Source: Gehongia tenuis
GTDB taxonomy: Bacteria; Bacillota; Clostridia; Christensenellales; NSJ-53
Assembly (NCBI RefSeq): GCF_014384795.1
Contig: NZ_JACRSR010000004.1
Location: forward strand, 114,276-178,275
Reading direction: 5' to 3'
DNA: 64,000 bases
Positions 9,008-17,900 of this stretch are shown piece by piece. Below the pieces are notes generated by a model. The model saw nothing but the letters and a program-made list of their open reading frames with translations, searched no databases and was not told the DNA's origin. The first letter of the stretch is position 1; each line of letters opens with the position of its first letter. A program made the position numbers and the translations under genes.

Positions 9008-9202
9008 TCAGACCGGTTCACCGGCCCGTTCCACCAGGCGTTTGACCCGCTTGGCATAGGCGGGACGCTCCAGCATCACGATTCTGCCGCAGGTGTTGCA
9101 TTTGATTTTGATGTCGGCGCCCACCCGGATCACTGTCCAAAGGTCGCCGCCGCAGGGATGGGGCTTTTTGGTGCGCACAACATCGCCCAGTTCAATATCC
9201 AT
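9008..9202 (-). CDS. DUF951 small zinc-type protein
   Basis: This 64-residue protein matches the DUF951 pattern: DIELGDVVRTKKPHPCGG, then RVGADIKIKCNTCGR. Three cysteines in PCGG and CNTCG suggest a metal site. The family is widespread in Firmicutes, usually beside mscS-type genes, and its function is unknown. The ATG at 9202 has AAAGGA 8 bases upstream, and the upstream mscS stop codon falls inside this gap, indicating a tightly packed operon. An ATG at 9211 overlaps the ribosome site. Confidence 0.85.
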   Translation of the reverse strand: MDIELGDVVRTKKPHPCGGDLWTVIRVGADIKIKCNTCGRIVMLERPAYAKRVKRLVERAGEPV

Positions 9203-9207
9203 TGAGG

Positions 9208-10059
9208 TCATCCTTTCTGCATGGGAATGACCATGGCTGATTCGGCCAGGGGCACGCCATGCTGTGCGAACAGGTTTTTGATCTCCCGGCGGAGTTCCCG
9301 CTCCACCACCCAATGCTTGAGGGGGAGCACCTTGCAGATCACCCGGAGGGTGGTGCCGGCGGGAGAAATATCCGTCACGCCGATCACTTCCGGCTTCTCC
9401 ACCAGAAGCTCATTGTGCTGGGCATATTTTTCCGACCCTTCCTTCATGAGAGAAAGAGCGGCGTTGATGTTGGCTTCATTGCTGACCACCAGGTCCACCA
9501 CGGCCAGGATGTTGTCCCGGGAATAGTTGATGACCCGGGTGATGCTGCCGTTGGGGATAATGTTAAGTTCTCCGCGAAAACCCTTAATCCTCGTGGTGCG
9601 CAGGCCGATATGATCCACCGTACCCACCGCACCATCCAGTTCCACCCAGTCTCCGATGGCAATCTGGTCCTCAAAAATAAGAAAAATGCCGGCAAGAAGA
9701 TCCTTGAACACGCTTTGGGCACCGATGCCCACGGCGATACCGCCGATGCCGGCCGTAGCCAAAAGGGATTGGGTGGTCACCGTGAGGCCCAGTACATCCA
9801 GGATACTGGCCACCGCCAGAAAATAGACGGCTACCCTCCAGATGTTGAGGGTTACCGACAGCAGCGTCTGGTATTTTCGTTCCTCCATGCGGAAGGGGCC
9901 CTTGCTGCGATGCACGAAAAACTTCCGGATCAGTTTTTGTCCGATCCAGATGACAACCTTGGCGATCAGAAGGATCACAATGATGCTGAGCACCACGTTG
10001 ATCACGGTCCCCAGACCCTCGGGCAGGTCCTTGGTCAGAAAATGAAACCAGCTTGTCAA
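9208..10059 (-). CDS. mscS: Small-conductance mechanosensitive channel (MscS family)
   Basis: The 283-residue membrane protein has three predicted membrane segments (about 15-40, 70-90, 95-120). The third is the glycine/alanine-rich pore helix (TAGIGGIAVGIGAQSVFKD) typical of MscS. A soluble beta domain follows (GDWVELDGAVGTVDHIGLRTTRI, then IIPNGSI). Such channels open under membrane tension during hypo-osmotic shock. The start is a TTG at 10059 with AAAGGAGG 7 bases upstream. It appears to head the run mscS, DUF951, lepB, cimA, glycosyltransferase. Confidence 0.92.
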   Translation of the reverse strand: MTSWFHFLTKDLPEGLGTVINVVLSIIVILLIAKVVIWIGQKLIRKFFVHRSKGPFRMEERKYQTLLSVTLNIWRVAVYFLAVASILDVLGLTVTTQSLLATAGIGGIAVGIGAQSVFKDLLAGIFLIFEDQIAIGDWVELDGAVGTVDHIGLRTTRIKGFRGELNIIPNGSITRVINYSRDNILAVVDLVVSNEANINAALSLMKEGSEKYAQHNELLVEKPEVIGVTDISPAGTTLRVICKVLPLKHWVVERELRREIKNLFAQHGVPLAESAMVIPMQKG

Positions 10060-10120
10060 ACCCTGTTCCTCCTTTTATGATGCGGTATCAGTATATCAAA
10101 AGGCAGGGAGGTTGTAAAAC

Positions 10121-11485
10121 CTATGGGCGCTCCGTGAGGCGCAGCATAGCCAAAGCCAGAATATCCGTCAGGAAGGCCAGGTGGGACAGCTCAGTGTATT
10201 CATCCTTCTGATGCGTGACGTTTTCCTGCTCGGGCAGCAGAGCGCCGAAGGCCACGGCGTTTTGAATGTGCCGGGCATAGGTGCCGCCGCCGATGGCGAG
10301 GGGTCTTTCCGCCCGGCCGGTCTTCTCTTTGAATACGGCAAGCAGCGTGGAGACAAGCTCATTATCCTCCGGCACGTACAGCGGCGCTGTGCGGGAGAGA
10401 GGTTCCAGCGTAAATCCCATGGGCTGAAGGACGGAGATCATTCCTGAGGCTACATCCTCATAGGTGTAGGTGACGGGGTAGCGAATATCCACGTCCCCGG
10501 TGATCACCTGCCCGTCAAAGCCGAGGAGGCCAAGGTTGGCGGTGAGGGCGCCGGAAGGTTCGTCCCGGAAGGGAATATTGAGCCTCGCCCCATCGTGGGG
10601 CGCGTCGAAGCACCGGGCCAGCGCCCAAAGATCTGCTGCGGCCGGGTCATCGGTTGCTTCCTTAAGCGCCTTTGCCAACGCGATGGCGGCATTGGCGCCC
10701 AGCTCGGGACTGCTGCCGTGGGCGGAGCGCCCATAAACGGCGGCCCGTAGGATTCCGTTCTTTTCCGCGAGCTCGTGGGTATAGGGATGGGGCAGAGCCT
10801 CCAGGACCCGTGCCAGCACGGCCCGGCCACAGACAATCTCACAGGAGGCCGTGTCCGGCACCACGTTGGGGCGCACACCGGAGCGAAAGGACCGGAGCGT
10901 GGAACTGGTCCGGGCCTTCCTCAGCCGAAGATGGGTGATGCCCTTTTCCGCGTTGACCACCGGAAAGAGGGCGTCCGGGGAAAAGCTCATATCCGGCAGG
11001 GGGCAGTGCTCCCGATAGTAAGCCATGTCCCCCGATCCGGTTTCTTCATCGGTGCCAAAAATGAGGCGGATCTCCTTTTTGGGCTGAAACCCCGCGTCCC
11101 TTAGCACGGCCAGAGCATAGAGGGAGGCAATCGCCGGCCCCTTGTCGTCCGCCGTACCCCGGCCGACCATGCGGCCGTCCACAATTTCACCGGCGAAGGG
11201 CGGACAGCGCCAGCCATCCTCCGCCGGCACCACATCCAAATGGGTGAGCACGCCCAAGCTGCGCGTGCCCTCGCCATAGATCACCTCGCCGCAGTAACCG
11301 TCGATGCTGCGGGCTGTAAAACCAAGCTCCGCGGCAATAAGCAGCATCTCATTAAGACAGCGCCGCGATTCAAAACCGAAGGGGGCGCCCGGGCTGGGTT
11401 TGGACTTCACCGACGGGATTCGGACCAGCCGCTGCAGATCGCGCACCAGACCGGCCAATCTTTTTTCAACAAACCCTTCAAACAT
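10121..11485 (-). CDS. M20-family dipeptidase, PepV-like
   Basis: The 454-residue metallopeptidase has the M20 ligands in order: VLTHLDVVP (His), GRGTADDKGP (bridging Asp), the DEETG glutamate pair, SPDALFP (Asp) and TYARHIQ (His). The size and the THLDVVPAEDGW form fit the PepV/Sapep group of dinuclear zinc or manganese dipeptidases, which act on N-terminal residues of short peptides in the cytoplasm. AAAGGAGGAAC precedes the ATG. A stand-alone gene is likely, because a 61-base gap separates it from mscS; its own -10 (TATAAT on the minus strand, about 11525-11530) is visible. Confidence 0.9.
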   Translation of the reverse strand: MFEGFVEKRLAGLVRDLQRLVRIPSVKSKPSPGAPFGFESRRCLNEMLLIAAELGFTARSIDGYCGEVIYGEGTRSLGVLTHLDVVPAEDGWRCPPFAGEIVDGRMVGRGTADDKGPAIASLYALAVLRDAGFQPKKEIRLIFGTDEETGSGDMAYYREHCPLPDMSFSPDALFPVVNAEKGITHLRLRKARTSSTLRSFRSGVRPNVVPDTASCEIVCGRAVLARVLEALPHPYTHELAEKNGILRAAVYGRSAHGSSPELGANAAIALAKALKEATDDPAAADLWALARCFDAPHDGARLNIPFRDEPSGALTANLGLLGFDGQVITGDVDIRYPVTYTYEDVASGMISVLQPMGFTLEPLSRTAPLYVPEDNELVSTLLAVFKEKTGRAERPLAIGGGTYARHIQNAVAFGALLPEQENVTHQKDEYTELSHLAFLTDILALAMLRLTERP

Positions 11486-11637
11486 GCCGTTCCTCCTTTA
11501 TGAAAATGGCGCATAATCGTAAGGATTATACGCCCTCGTTTCCACGACTTCATGATACACTTCTTTCGCCCATCGGGCAAGAGGCAAAGGGATTTCAAAA
11601 AGCATGTCGAAATATTGATGGTTAGGAGGTGAGCAGG

Positions 11638-12363
11638 TTGGACGAGGCCAATCATCACAGGGGACATCGACAGCGGGTGAAGGACCGTTATCTCCGGGAG
11701 GGGCTGGATCATTTCAAGGATCATGAGCTTCTGGAATTTCTGCTGTTCTACTGCGTTCCGCAAAAGGATACCAAGGGCATGGCCTACAAACTGCTCGATA
11801 CCTTCGGCTCTTTGCACGGCGTACTGGAAGCGCCGCCGGAAATCCTGATGGAGAAGGGCGGCCTTACACAGAATATGGCCATCTTTTTAAGCGCTCTGCC
11901 GGCGATGGGCAGACGATACATGGAAAGCCGCTGGGGCGACAGACCGCGCCTGGACAGTTATCATAAGGCCGGTCAGTTTGCGGTGACGCTGATGATGGGC
12001 AGGCCTTACGAAGTTTTCTATGTGGTCTGCCTGGATGCGCAGAACCGCCTCATACATGCCGATCTCATCCATAAGGGCACGGTGGACCAATCGCCGGTTT
12101 ATCCAAGAACGGTGGTGGAGGCGGCATTGAGTCACCATGCGGTCAGCGTGATTCTGGCCCACAACCATCCCGGAGGAACACTCAATCCCTCCGTAGCCGA
12201 CGTGCATGTGACCGATGTGATCCGCCGGGCCCTCAAGCCCATCTCCATCAATGTGCTGGATCATATCGTGGTGGCGGGCGATCAGTTTTTTAGCTTTGCC
12301 AAAGAGCACCTTTTGGAGGATAATATAGTCTCGGAACCGGTTCCGGAATATTACAAAGGATAA
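11638..12363 (+). CDS. radC: RadC-family JAB-domain protein
   Basis: The 241-residue protein has an N-terminal helix-hairpin-helix region (about 5-75) and a C-terminal JAB/MPN metalloprotease-like domain. The zinc motif is intact: VILAHNHPGGTLNPSVADVH. RadC proteins were named for DNA repair, but their biochemical role is unsettled. The TTG at 11638 was chosen because AGGAGG ends 8 bases upstream; a GTG at 11629 overlaps that site. It starts a plus-strand pair with the DUF218 gene 13 bases downstream. Confidence 0.88.
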   Translation: MDEANHHRGHRQRVKDRYLREGLDHFKDHELLEFLLFYCVPQKDTKGMAYKLLDTFGSLHGVLEAPPEILMEKGGLTQNMAIFLSALPAMGRRYMESRWGDRPRLDSYHKAGQFAVTLMMGRPYEVFYVVCLDAQNRLIHADLIHKGTVDQSPVYPRTVVEAALSHHAVSVILAHNHPGGTLNPSVADVHVTDVIRRALKPISINVLDHIVVAGDQFFSFAKEHLLEDNIVSEPVPEYYKG

Positions 12364-12376
12364 TGGAAGTGACTGA

Positions 12377-12976
12377 ATGATTCGTGGACTGATAAAACTT
12401 ATTTTAAGCTTGGCAAGCATTGTGGTGGTGGCCGAATGCGTGATTCAGGTACTGATTTTGATCGATTACACGGGGGACAAGGCGGAGAAGGCGGAGATAG
12501 CCTGGGTGCTGGGCGCGGCTTTGGACGATGAAGGTAAGGTGGAGGGCAGCCTCAAAACCCGGCTGGATAAGGCCGTGGAGCTCTACAAATACGGCTATGC
12601 GCCCCGGCTCATCGTCAGCGGCGGACGGCAGGTGGGCCAACTCATTTCAGAAGCTCAGGCAATGAAGACCTATCTTGTTCAAAACGGGGTGCCGGAGGAC
12701 GCCATCATCACCGAGGAAACCGCTCTCAATACCTGGGAGAATCTTGAACGGTGCGGAGCCATCACCAAGGATCAGGGCTATGGCTCGGTGCTGGTGGTGA
12801 CCAGCGATTTTCATGTCGCCCGCACGAAATGGATGCTGAAGGATCAGGGGTACGAAAATATGCTGGTGGTGGCGGCGGAGTCGCCCAAGAATTGGGCCAC
12901 CAAGATTGCCAATCATCTTCAGGAATCGGTGTCCGTGGTTAAATATGGCTACAATAAGCTGAAGGGCAGCCTGTAA
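12377..12976 (+). CDS. DUF218 / SanA-ElyC-like membrane protein
   Basis: The 199-residue protein has one N-terminal membrane anchor (about 5-27) and an extracytoplasmic DUF218 domain. Its signatures are AWVLGAAL, SLKTRLDKAVELYK, RLIVSGGRQ, SEAQAM, LNTWENL and VVTSDFHVARTKWM. Relatives SanA and ElyC affect cell-envelope integrity in other bacteria; the chemical function is not established. It follows radC closely and ends at a strong terminator. Confidence 0.85.
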   Translation: MIRGLIKLILSLASIVVVAECVIQVLILIDYTGDKAEKAEIAWVLGAALDDEGKVEGSLKTRLDKAVELYKYGYAPRLIVSGGRQVGQLISEAQAMKTYLVQNGVPEDAIITEETALNTWENLERCGAITKDQGYGSVLVVTSDFHVARTKWMLKDQGYENMLVVAAESPKNWATKIANHLQESVSVVKYGYNKLKGSL

Positions 12977-12980
12977 AAGA

Positions 12981-13006
12981 AAAAACACCCAAAAGGGTGT
13001 TTTTTA
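12981..13006. terminator. Bidirectional terminator
   Basis: CACCC-AAAA-GGGTG is flanked by AAAAA and TTTTTT. It ends the radC-DUF218 transcript and the convergent DnaC-like gene, whose stop codon lies inside its right side. Confidence 0.8.
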
Positions 13007-13945
13007 TTGATTTTTACCCAGCCGAAGGTCCCGGCCCTCGAAGCGGATCACATGGGCTGCCTCGAGATTGATGAGGCGGGAGGCAAGCCGCTCACCGTAG
13101 TGGCGCTTGATCTGGGAGGGAGCCAGATTGGTGGCAACCAAAGTGTGCCGGCCCCGCTGAATGCGCTCGTTTAAGAGATTGAACAGATATTCCACGGTGA
13201 TGTTGTTCATCATGGGCTCGGTCCCCAGATCGTCAAGGGCGAGAAGCTCCGTCTCCACAAGAGGCGTCAAGGAGACGTTCTCTCCCCGGTGACGGCTGCG
13301 AAACAGCTCGAACAGGTTGAAAGCGGTGATTTTCATGGCGGAGTGCCCCTCATCCAGCACCCTTTTAACGATGCAGGAGAGAAGATAACTTTTACCCACC
13401 CCGGTGGGTCCGAAAAAGAGCAGATTCTTTTTTTCCGTGTGGGGGAAGTTTTCAGCATAGCTGTAGCACAGCTCATGGACCTTCGTCATATAAGGCCAAA
13501 GCTCCTCGTCGTACACATGCAGATCGAAGGATTCAAAATTTTGGTGGAGGGGATCGATGAGATTGGATTGAGCGTAAGCGTCCATGAGCAGCGTTTTGCG
13601 CACGCAGCTGCAAAGCCGCTTTTCCTTCCGGCCCACATAACCCGTGTCCCGGCACAGGGGACAGCGGTGAACCGGCTCCAGGTAGTCCTCGGGATAACCA
13701 TGGGCCGTCAAAAGGCGGTGGATTTCCTCGATCATCCGATCCGCTTCCTCGCCGTAGGCCTTGGCCTTTTCCGGATCGAGAAGGGCGGCGCGGACCCGGG
13801 ACAGCTGGGCCTTTTGCCGGGCGTTCTCCAATTCACCAAAGCCGGGAAGCGATCTTTGCAGCTCGGCTTTTTTGGTCTCGATGGCCCGCTGCTGTTCGTC
13901 GCGGTACTGCGTATATTCCATTAGGATATCGGAAAGATTGGCCAT
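13004..13945 (-). CDS. DnaC/DnaI-like helicase-loader ATPase
   Basis: This 313-residue AAA+ protein has Walker A FFGPTGVGKSYL and Walker B LLALDDLGTE. Before the ATPase domain is a zinc-type cluster, CPLCRDTGYVG then CSC, like the N-terminal zinc region of DnaI loaders. The likely role is loading replicative helicase at origins or restarted forks. TTG, ATG and ATG triplets occur at 13951, 13948 and 13945; the last has best spacing from GAGGG. It lies 12 bases after the DnaD-like gene, matching the common Firmicute dnaD/dnaB-dnaI pairing. Confidence 0.88.
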   Translation of the reverse strand: MANLSDILMEYTQYRDEQQRAIETKKAELQRSLPGFGELENARQKAQLSRVRAALLDPEKAKAYGEEADRMIEEIHRLLTAHGYPEDYLEPVHRCPLCRDTGYVGRKEKRLCSCVRKTLLMDAYAQSNLIDPLHQNFESFDLHVYDEELWPYMTKVHELCYSYAENFPHTEKKNLLFFGPTGVGKSYLLSCIVKRVLDEGHSAMKITAFNLFELFRSRHRGENVSLTPLVETELLALDDLGTEPMMNNITVEYLFNLLNERIQRGRHTLVATNLAPSQIKRHYGERLASRLINLEAAHVIRFEGRDLRLGKNQ

Positions 13946-13957
13946 CATCAACCCTCT

Positions 13958-15370
13958 TTATAATTTGGTGTAGAGTTCATCCAGCTTGCTGTCGTCCCCG
14001 TCCTCCCGGGAAATAAAATCCTGCGGGCGCGGGGAGCGAATGGACAGCTGTTCGTGACTGTCGTGCTCCTGTCGGGCGGCCTCCACGGAGGTGATATTGT
14101 GTTCCCGCCACCCCTGGAGAATCTTGCTCATAAAGGGCCAGGGATTTTTGGCGCCCTGGGCGTATTCCGCCGCAAGAGCCAGCATCTCCTGGGAGAAGCC
14201 CCATTCCTTCTTCCAAAGGTTAAAACGGTTCCGATCATTTTGCGTGGGCCGGCGCACGAGGCCAAGGGCCTTCAGGACCTCCGCCACGCCCGCTTCATCC
14301 TCGATCCTTACCGTCAAATGCCGCTCAATCTCCTCGGGGCGCACGAGGCCTGCCTCCGACCATTCGGCAAGGAGGGACTCCATATCCTCGAAACGGTGGC
14401 GCCCCTGCCGGTTGCATTCCCGGGCGGCCAGCACAAGAACTTGAGGGTCCGCCTTGCCGGCTTGCCAGCTTTTGAAGTGCTCCAGCTGACGGCGGGTGGG
14501 ATCGGTGCGGGTGCTGCCCAGCTCCAATAAAAGCCTTTTGGCCTCATCATAGGCCCGGTGGCCTTCACTATTTTGAATGGCCTCGGCGCTGATCAATCCT
14601 TCGTCCCTGTAGTCGGCAAGTATCCTGTCCAGATAGCCAAAGCTGGGATTGCGGGATTTGGTGGATTCGGCACAGGCCGCCAAAACGGCCTCCGCCGTGA
14701 ACCCCCAAGCCATCCACTTCTGATAAAGTTTTTCCTCGTCTTTGGTGGGCAGGCGGTAGAGGCCAAGATGCTTCAAAATCCGGGAAATATCGCTTCGAAG
14801 AAGCGCCTGCTGCTCCAGGTAATTCCACGCCGCCTCCGCCGTGTTGATGCCATCCTTGGCCCAGCCCAGGCACACCTTATCGATATACTTGATGGACACG
14901 TCCTGCCCATTTTTGGCGGTATCGATACTGTATTTGACGGCGAGAAGAGCCACTTCCTGGGGCAGTTTGTAATCCTCCAGCCATCCGATAGCCGTTTGAA
15001 GATCCTGAGGCACCAATAGACGGCTGCCAAAAAGGGCCTGCAGACTCTGCGTGTAGGACCGATAGCGGGAGAAGATTTCCGGCTCCGGCGCCCTGTCCTG
15101 GAACATGACGCCCTTTACATTGCAGTATTGCACGGTAAAGGGATCGTCCAGCACGATCAGGACCACACCCTGCTGCTGCCAGTAATAAAACGCATCCCTC
15201 ACCGCCTGGGGCTCCATCCGAAGGGCCCGGGCCATGGCGGCAAGATCGCTGTGCCCCCCGCCGTAATAGCACATCTTAAGACCATAAAGGTAGACTTTCA
15301 CGTATTCGCCCGGCGCCTGCAGCATGAATTCCTCGATAAAAAGATTTTCCACCGGGGTGATATCCAGCAT
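13958..15370 (-). CDS. DnaD/DnaB-type primosome protein with repeated DnaD modules
   Basis: The 470-residue protein has an N-terminal winged-helix-like part (about 1-90), then several related modules of about 60-75 residues. Their starts read LLVPQDLQTAIGWLEDY, LPTKDEEKLYQKW, DPTRRQLEHFKSW and RPTQNDRNRFNLWKKEW. Each continues with a helical stretch ending near a W or Y and then EA or EE. These resemble the DnaD C-terminal (DnaB_2) domain; single-module DnaD is about 230 residues. The ATG at 15370 has AAGGA 8-10 bases upstream. A primosome role with the adjacent DnaC-like loader is inferred. Confidence 0.85.
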   Translation of the reverse strand: MLDITPVENLFIEEFMLQAPGEYVKVYLYGLKMCYYGGGHSDLAAMARALRMEPQAVRDAFYYWQQQGVVLIVLDDPFTVQYCNVKGVMFQDRAPEPEIFSRYRSYTQSLQALFGSRLLVPQDLQTAIGWLEDYKLPQEVALLAVKYSIDTAKNGQDVSIKYIDKVCLGWAKDGINTAEAAWNYLEQQALLRSDISRILKHLGLYRLPTKDEEKLYQKWMAWGFTAEAVLAACAESTKSRNPSFGYLDRILADYRDEGLISAEAIQNSEGHRAYDEAKRLLLELGSTRTDPTRRQLEHFKSWQAGKADPQVLVLAARECNRQGRHRFEDMESLLAEWSEAGLVRPEEIERHLTVRIEDEAGVAEVLKALGLVRRPTQNDRNRFNLWKKEWGFSQEMLALAAEYAQGAKNPWPFMSKILQGWREHNITSVEAARQEHDSHEQLSIRSPRPQDFISREDGDDSKLDELYTKL

Positions 15371-15568
15371 ATGATTTTCCTTGGAAAAGCTGCAAATTGC
15401 ACTCAAGCCTTCTACCTTCTTTCATGATGGTACAAACTATTATAGCGGATTTCCGTCCGTTGGGGAAGGGCAAAATCATCCATACTATTTGGAGAGGCAA
15501 GGGAATAATTTAGTTAAAAAGGGATGGTGAACAACCGGAAAGGGGCGGCAGTGAAAGGATTAAAAGAA

Positions 15569-17065
15569 ATGAACCGCCGGCGCTGGAGCTATCTGGCCCT
15601 GGCAATTGCAGCACTGATTTTAATAGGCGTATGTTTCTGGCCGGGGGCGAAACCCGCGCCCAATGTGGACAAAGCTTCAAAGGATCTGTCAAATTATGAG
15701 CTTTCCCTGAGCCTAGATACGGTCACCCAGACTCTCAGTGGACGGCTCAGGCTGGACTACGTGAACGGCGCCATGGCCCAGATGGACACCCTCTACTTCC
15801 ATTTATATCCCAATGCCTTTGCCAAAGCGGAGACGGCGCCCTTTCCGGAAAATGAGTGGTCCCTTGCCTATCCCAAGGGTTTCTCGCCCGGCGGCATTAA
15901 GATCAGCCGCGTCACCGCCGGCGGCCAGCCGGTGGTCTATGCCGTGGAAGGGGAGATAAACACCAACCTCAAGGTGGTGCTGCCCGCCGTCCTGACCCAT
16001 GGGGAACGCATCACGCTGGAGATGGACTACATCGTTCAGCTTCCCCACTGCGAGGGCCGATTCGGCTACGGAACGGACACCTATAACCTGGCAAACTGCT
16101 ATCCCATCGCCTGCGTATACGATGAAAACGGGTGGAACCGGGACCCCTATACCGCAGTGGGCGATCCTTTTTACAGCGATATGGCCAACTACCGCGTGAT
16201 CTTCTCCGCGCCGGAGAGCATGGTGGTGGCGGCAACCGGCGATCTTACCAAGGAGGAGAGCCGCCAGGGCGTAACCATCCGCACCTATGAGGCCAAAGCA
16301 GTGCGGGATTATGCCATTGTGGGCAGCGAAAAGTTCCAGCGCCTGGAGCGAAGGGTAGGGAAAACCACCGTCTACGCCTATGGGTTCACCGGTGAAAATC
16401 TGGAGAGGGCGCTGGACGCCGGCGCCGCCGCCCTTCGAATTTACAACCGTCTTTTTGCCACCTATCCATACCGCCAACTCAGCGTGGTGGAAGCCAATTT
16501 CTATATCGGCGGCATGGAGTTTCCCAACCTGGTGATGATCGATACCAGCCTGTACGGCCCGGGGAACGAGGATTGGCTGGAGATGGTGGTGGCCCATGAG
16601 GTTGCTCATCAGTGGTGGTATCAGCTGGTGGGCAACAATGAGGTGAAGGAGCCCTGGCTGGACGAGGCATTGACGCAGGCCTCCACCGTGCTGTACTTTG
16701 GCGAACGGTACGGCAAGGCCAGGGAGGAGGTGGCTTATGATGCTTATCTAAGAAGCAGCTTTGAACGCATCAAGCTTGGCAAAAACTTTTTCCCCAGCGG
16801 GTCTCAGGTGGTGGACCGCCCCATCACCGAGTTCCAAAATTCTGCCGAGTATGACAGCATCGTCTATGGCAAGGGCGGCATGATGGTGCTGGATCTTCGG
16901 GATCAGATGGGTGAGAAAAAATTCTATCGGTTCCTCGGCAGCTATTTCGATCAAAATGTATTTGGAAACGCCACGGAAGCCGATTTTGTTGCCGCAGCCC
17001 GGGAAGCAACCGGACAGAACTGGGATCCAGTCATTCAGGATTGGCTGAAAAATGATTTGGAGTAA
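15569..17065 (+). CDS. M1-family zinc aminopeptidase, membrane anchored
   Basis: The 498-residue protein has an N-terminal membrane anchor or signal (about 6-26), a beta-rich M1 N-domain and a gluzincin catalytic domain. The zinc site is intact: VVAHEVAHQWW and, 18 residues later, the glutamate in WLDEALT. GGMEFPN is a variant of the GAMEN substrate motif. The catalytic domain should lie outside the membrane. The ATG at 15569 has AAAGGA 9 bases upstream; GTG 15551 (after AGGGG) and ATG 15524 are alternatives. There is no lipobox. Confidence 0.88.
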   Translation: MNRRRWSYLALAIAALILIGVCFWPGAKPAPNVDKASKDLSNYELSLSLDTVTQTLSGRLRLDYVNGAMAQMDTLYFHLYPNAFAKAETAPFPENEWSLAYPKGFSPGGIKISRVTAGGQPVVYAVEGEINTNLKVVLPAVLTHGERITLEMDYIVQLPHCEGRFGYGTDTYNLANCYPIACVYDENGWNRDPYTAVGDPFYSDMANYRVIFSAPESMVVAATGDLTKEESRQGVTIRTYEAKAVRDYAIVGSEKFQRLERRVGKTTVYAYGFTGENLERALDAGAAALRIYNRLFATYPYRQLSVVEANFYIGGMEFPNLVMIDTSLYGPGNEDWLEMVVAHEVAHQWWYQLVGNNEVKEPWLDEALTQASTVLYFGERYGKAREEVAYDAYLRSSFERIKLGKNFFPSGSQVVDRPITEFQNSAEYDSIVYGKGGMMVLDLRDQMGEKKFYRFLGSYFDQNVFGNATEADFVAAAREATGQNWDPVIQDWLKNDLE

Positions 17066-17098
17066 TGTAAACTGTACGATCGCATATTGGTTGACAAT
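17064..17098 (+). promoter_or_regulatory. Candidate BirA biotin operator
   Basis: AATGTAAAC (17064-17072) and GTTGACAAT (17090-17098) form an imperfect inverted repeat separated by 17 bases. This matches the general TTGTAAAC-N-GTTTACAA layout of Firmicute BirA sites. The right half contains the -35 of the bioY promoter, so a bound repressor would block RNA polymerase. Confidence 0.6.
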
Positions 17099-17119
17099 AG
17101 AGCCGCCTTCCTTTATAGT
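17091..17119 (+). promoter_or_regulatory. Sigma-A promoter of bioY
   Basis: TTGACA (17091-17096) and TATAGT (17114-17119) are spaced by exactly 17 bases, 23 bases upstream of the bioY start. Confidence 0.85.
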
Positions 17120-17141
17120 ATGAAAAGGGAGGCGAATACGA

Positions 17142-17699
17142 ATGAAGAAGACCAGACTGCCGGTACGGGATATGACGATGGTCGCCCTTTTCGCGGCGCT
17201 GATCGCCATCATGGCCCAGATATCCATACCCACACCCTTTGGCATACCCTTTACCATGCAGGTTTTTGCGGTGCTCCTCACCGCGGGCATTTTGGGAAGC
17301 AGACTGTCCCTGTGGACGCTGGCCGTGTATGTGCTTCTCGGCGCGGTTGGACTGCCCGTATTCTCCCAGGGGAATGCGGGGCTTCGAGCCTTGGTGGGGC
17401 CTACGGGCGGTTTTATTGTGGGATTCTTTTTAGCGGCGTTTCTGGTGGGCTGGATGAGCCGCCGTTTTGAAGAGAAAGGCACGACACCCTTCAAACGCTA
17501 TGCTGCGCTGCTCGTTCCCATGATCCTGGGCATTTTGGTTATCCATATTTTCGGCGTTGTTCAATATTCGCTGGTGATGTCCAGACCCTTGGGGGAGGCT
17601 TTCGGCGTGGTGAGCGCCGCCTTTTTGCCCCTTGATCTGGTGAAGGCGGCGCTGGCCGCCTGGTTTGCTCAGCTGATCCGTAGGAGGCTGCCCCATTAA
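17142..17699 (+). CDS. bioY: Biotin transporter BioY
   Basis: The 185-residue protein is the substrate-binding S component of an ECF-type biotin importer. It has about six hydrophobic segments and the BioY signatures PFTMQVFAVLLTAGILG, GLPVFSQGNAG and GPTGGFIVGF. No bioMN energy-coupling genes lie beside it, so it probably shares a common ECF module encoded elsewhere. GGGAGG lies 11 bases before the ATG. The operator-like repeat overlapping its promoter points to biotin control, suggesting this organism imports biotin. Confidence 0.93.
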   Translation: MKKTRLPVRDMTMVALFAALIAIMAQISIPTPFGIPFTMQVFAVLLTAGILGSRLSLWTLAVYVLLGAVGLPVFSQGNAGLRALVGPTGGFIVGFFLAAFLVGWMSRRFEEKGTTPFKRYAALLVPMILGILVIHIFGVVQYSLVMSRPLGEAFGVVSAAFLPLDLVKAALAAWFAQLIRRRLPH

Positions 17700-17714
17700 A
17701 CCTTTGATGAACCT

Positions 17715-17743
17715 GGACCGGCCCCAAATGCCGGTCCTTTTTT
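17715..17743 (+). terminator. Terminator of bioY
   Basis: A GGACCGG/CCGGTCC stem with a 9-base loop is followed by TTTTTT, 15 bases after the bioY stop. Confidence 0.88.
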
Positions 17744-17817
17744 GCGTCATAATTGGAGGAGGACAGGCATAGTTTAAAATGTTCTGGGGCTGTCCATAAT
17801 GAAAAAAGTCCAGAAAT

Positions 17818-17846
17818 TTGACTTTTCGCAACAATTTCGTTATAAT
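17818..17846 (+). promoter_or_regulatory. Sigma-A promoter of the M23 peptidase gene
   Basis: TTGACT (17818-17823) and a perfect TATAAT (17841-17846) are spaced by 17 bases. A 6-bp inverted repeat, GGACAG (17761) and CTGTCC (17790), lies just upstream. Confidence 0.78.
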
Positions 17847-17900
17847 ACTGAGATGATTATGTAACCTGGATGCTCAGCATCCTGAAAAGGAGGAATTGCC

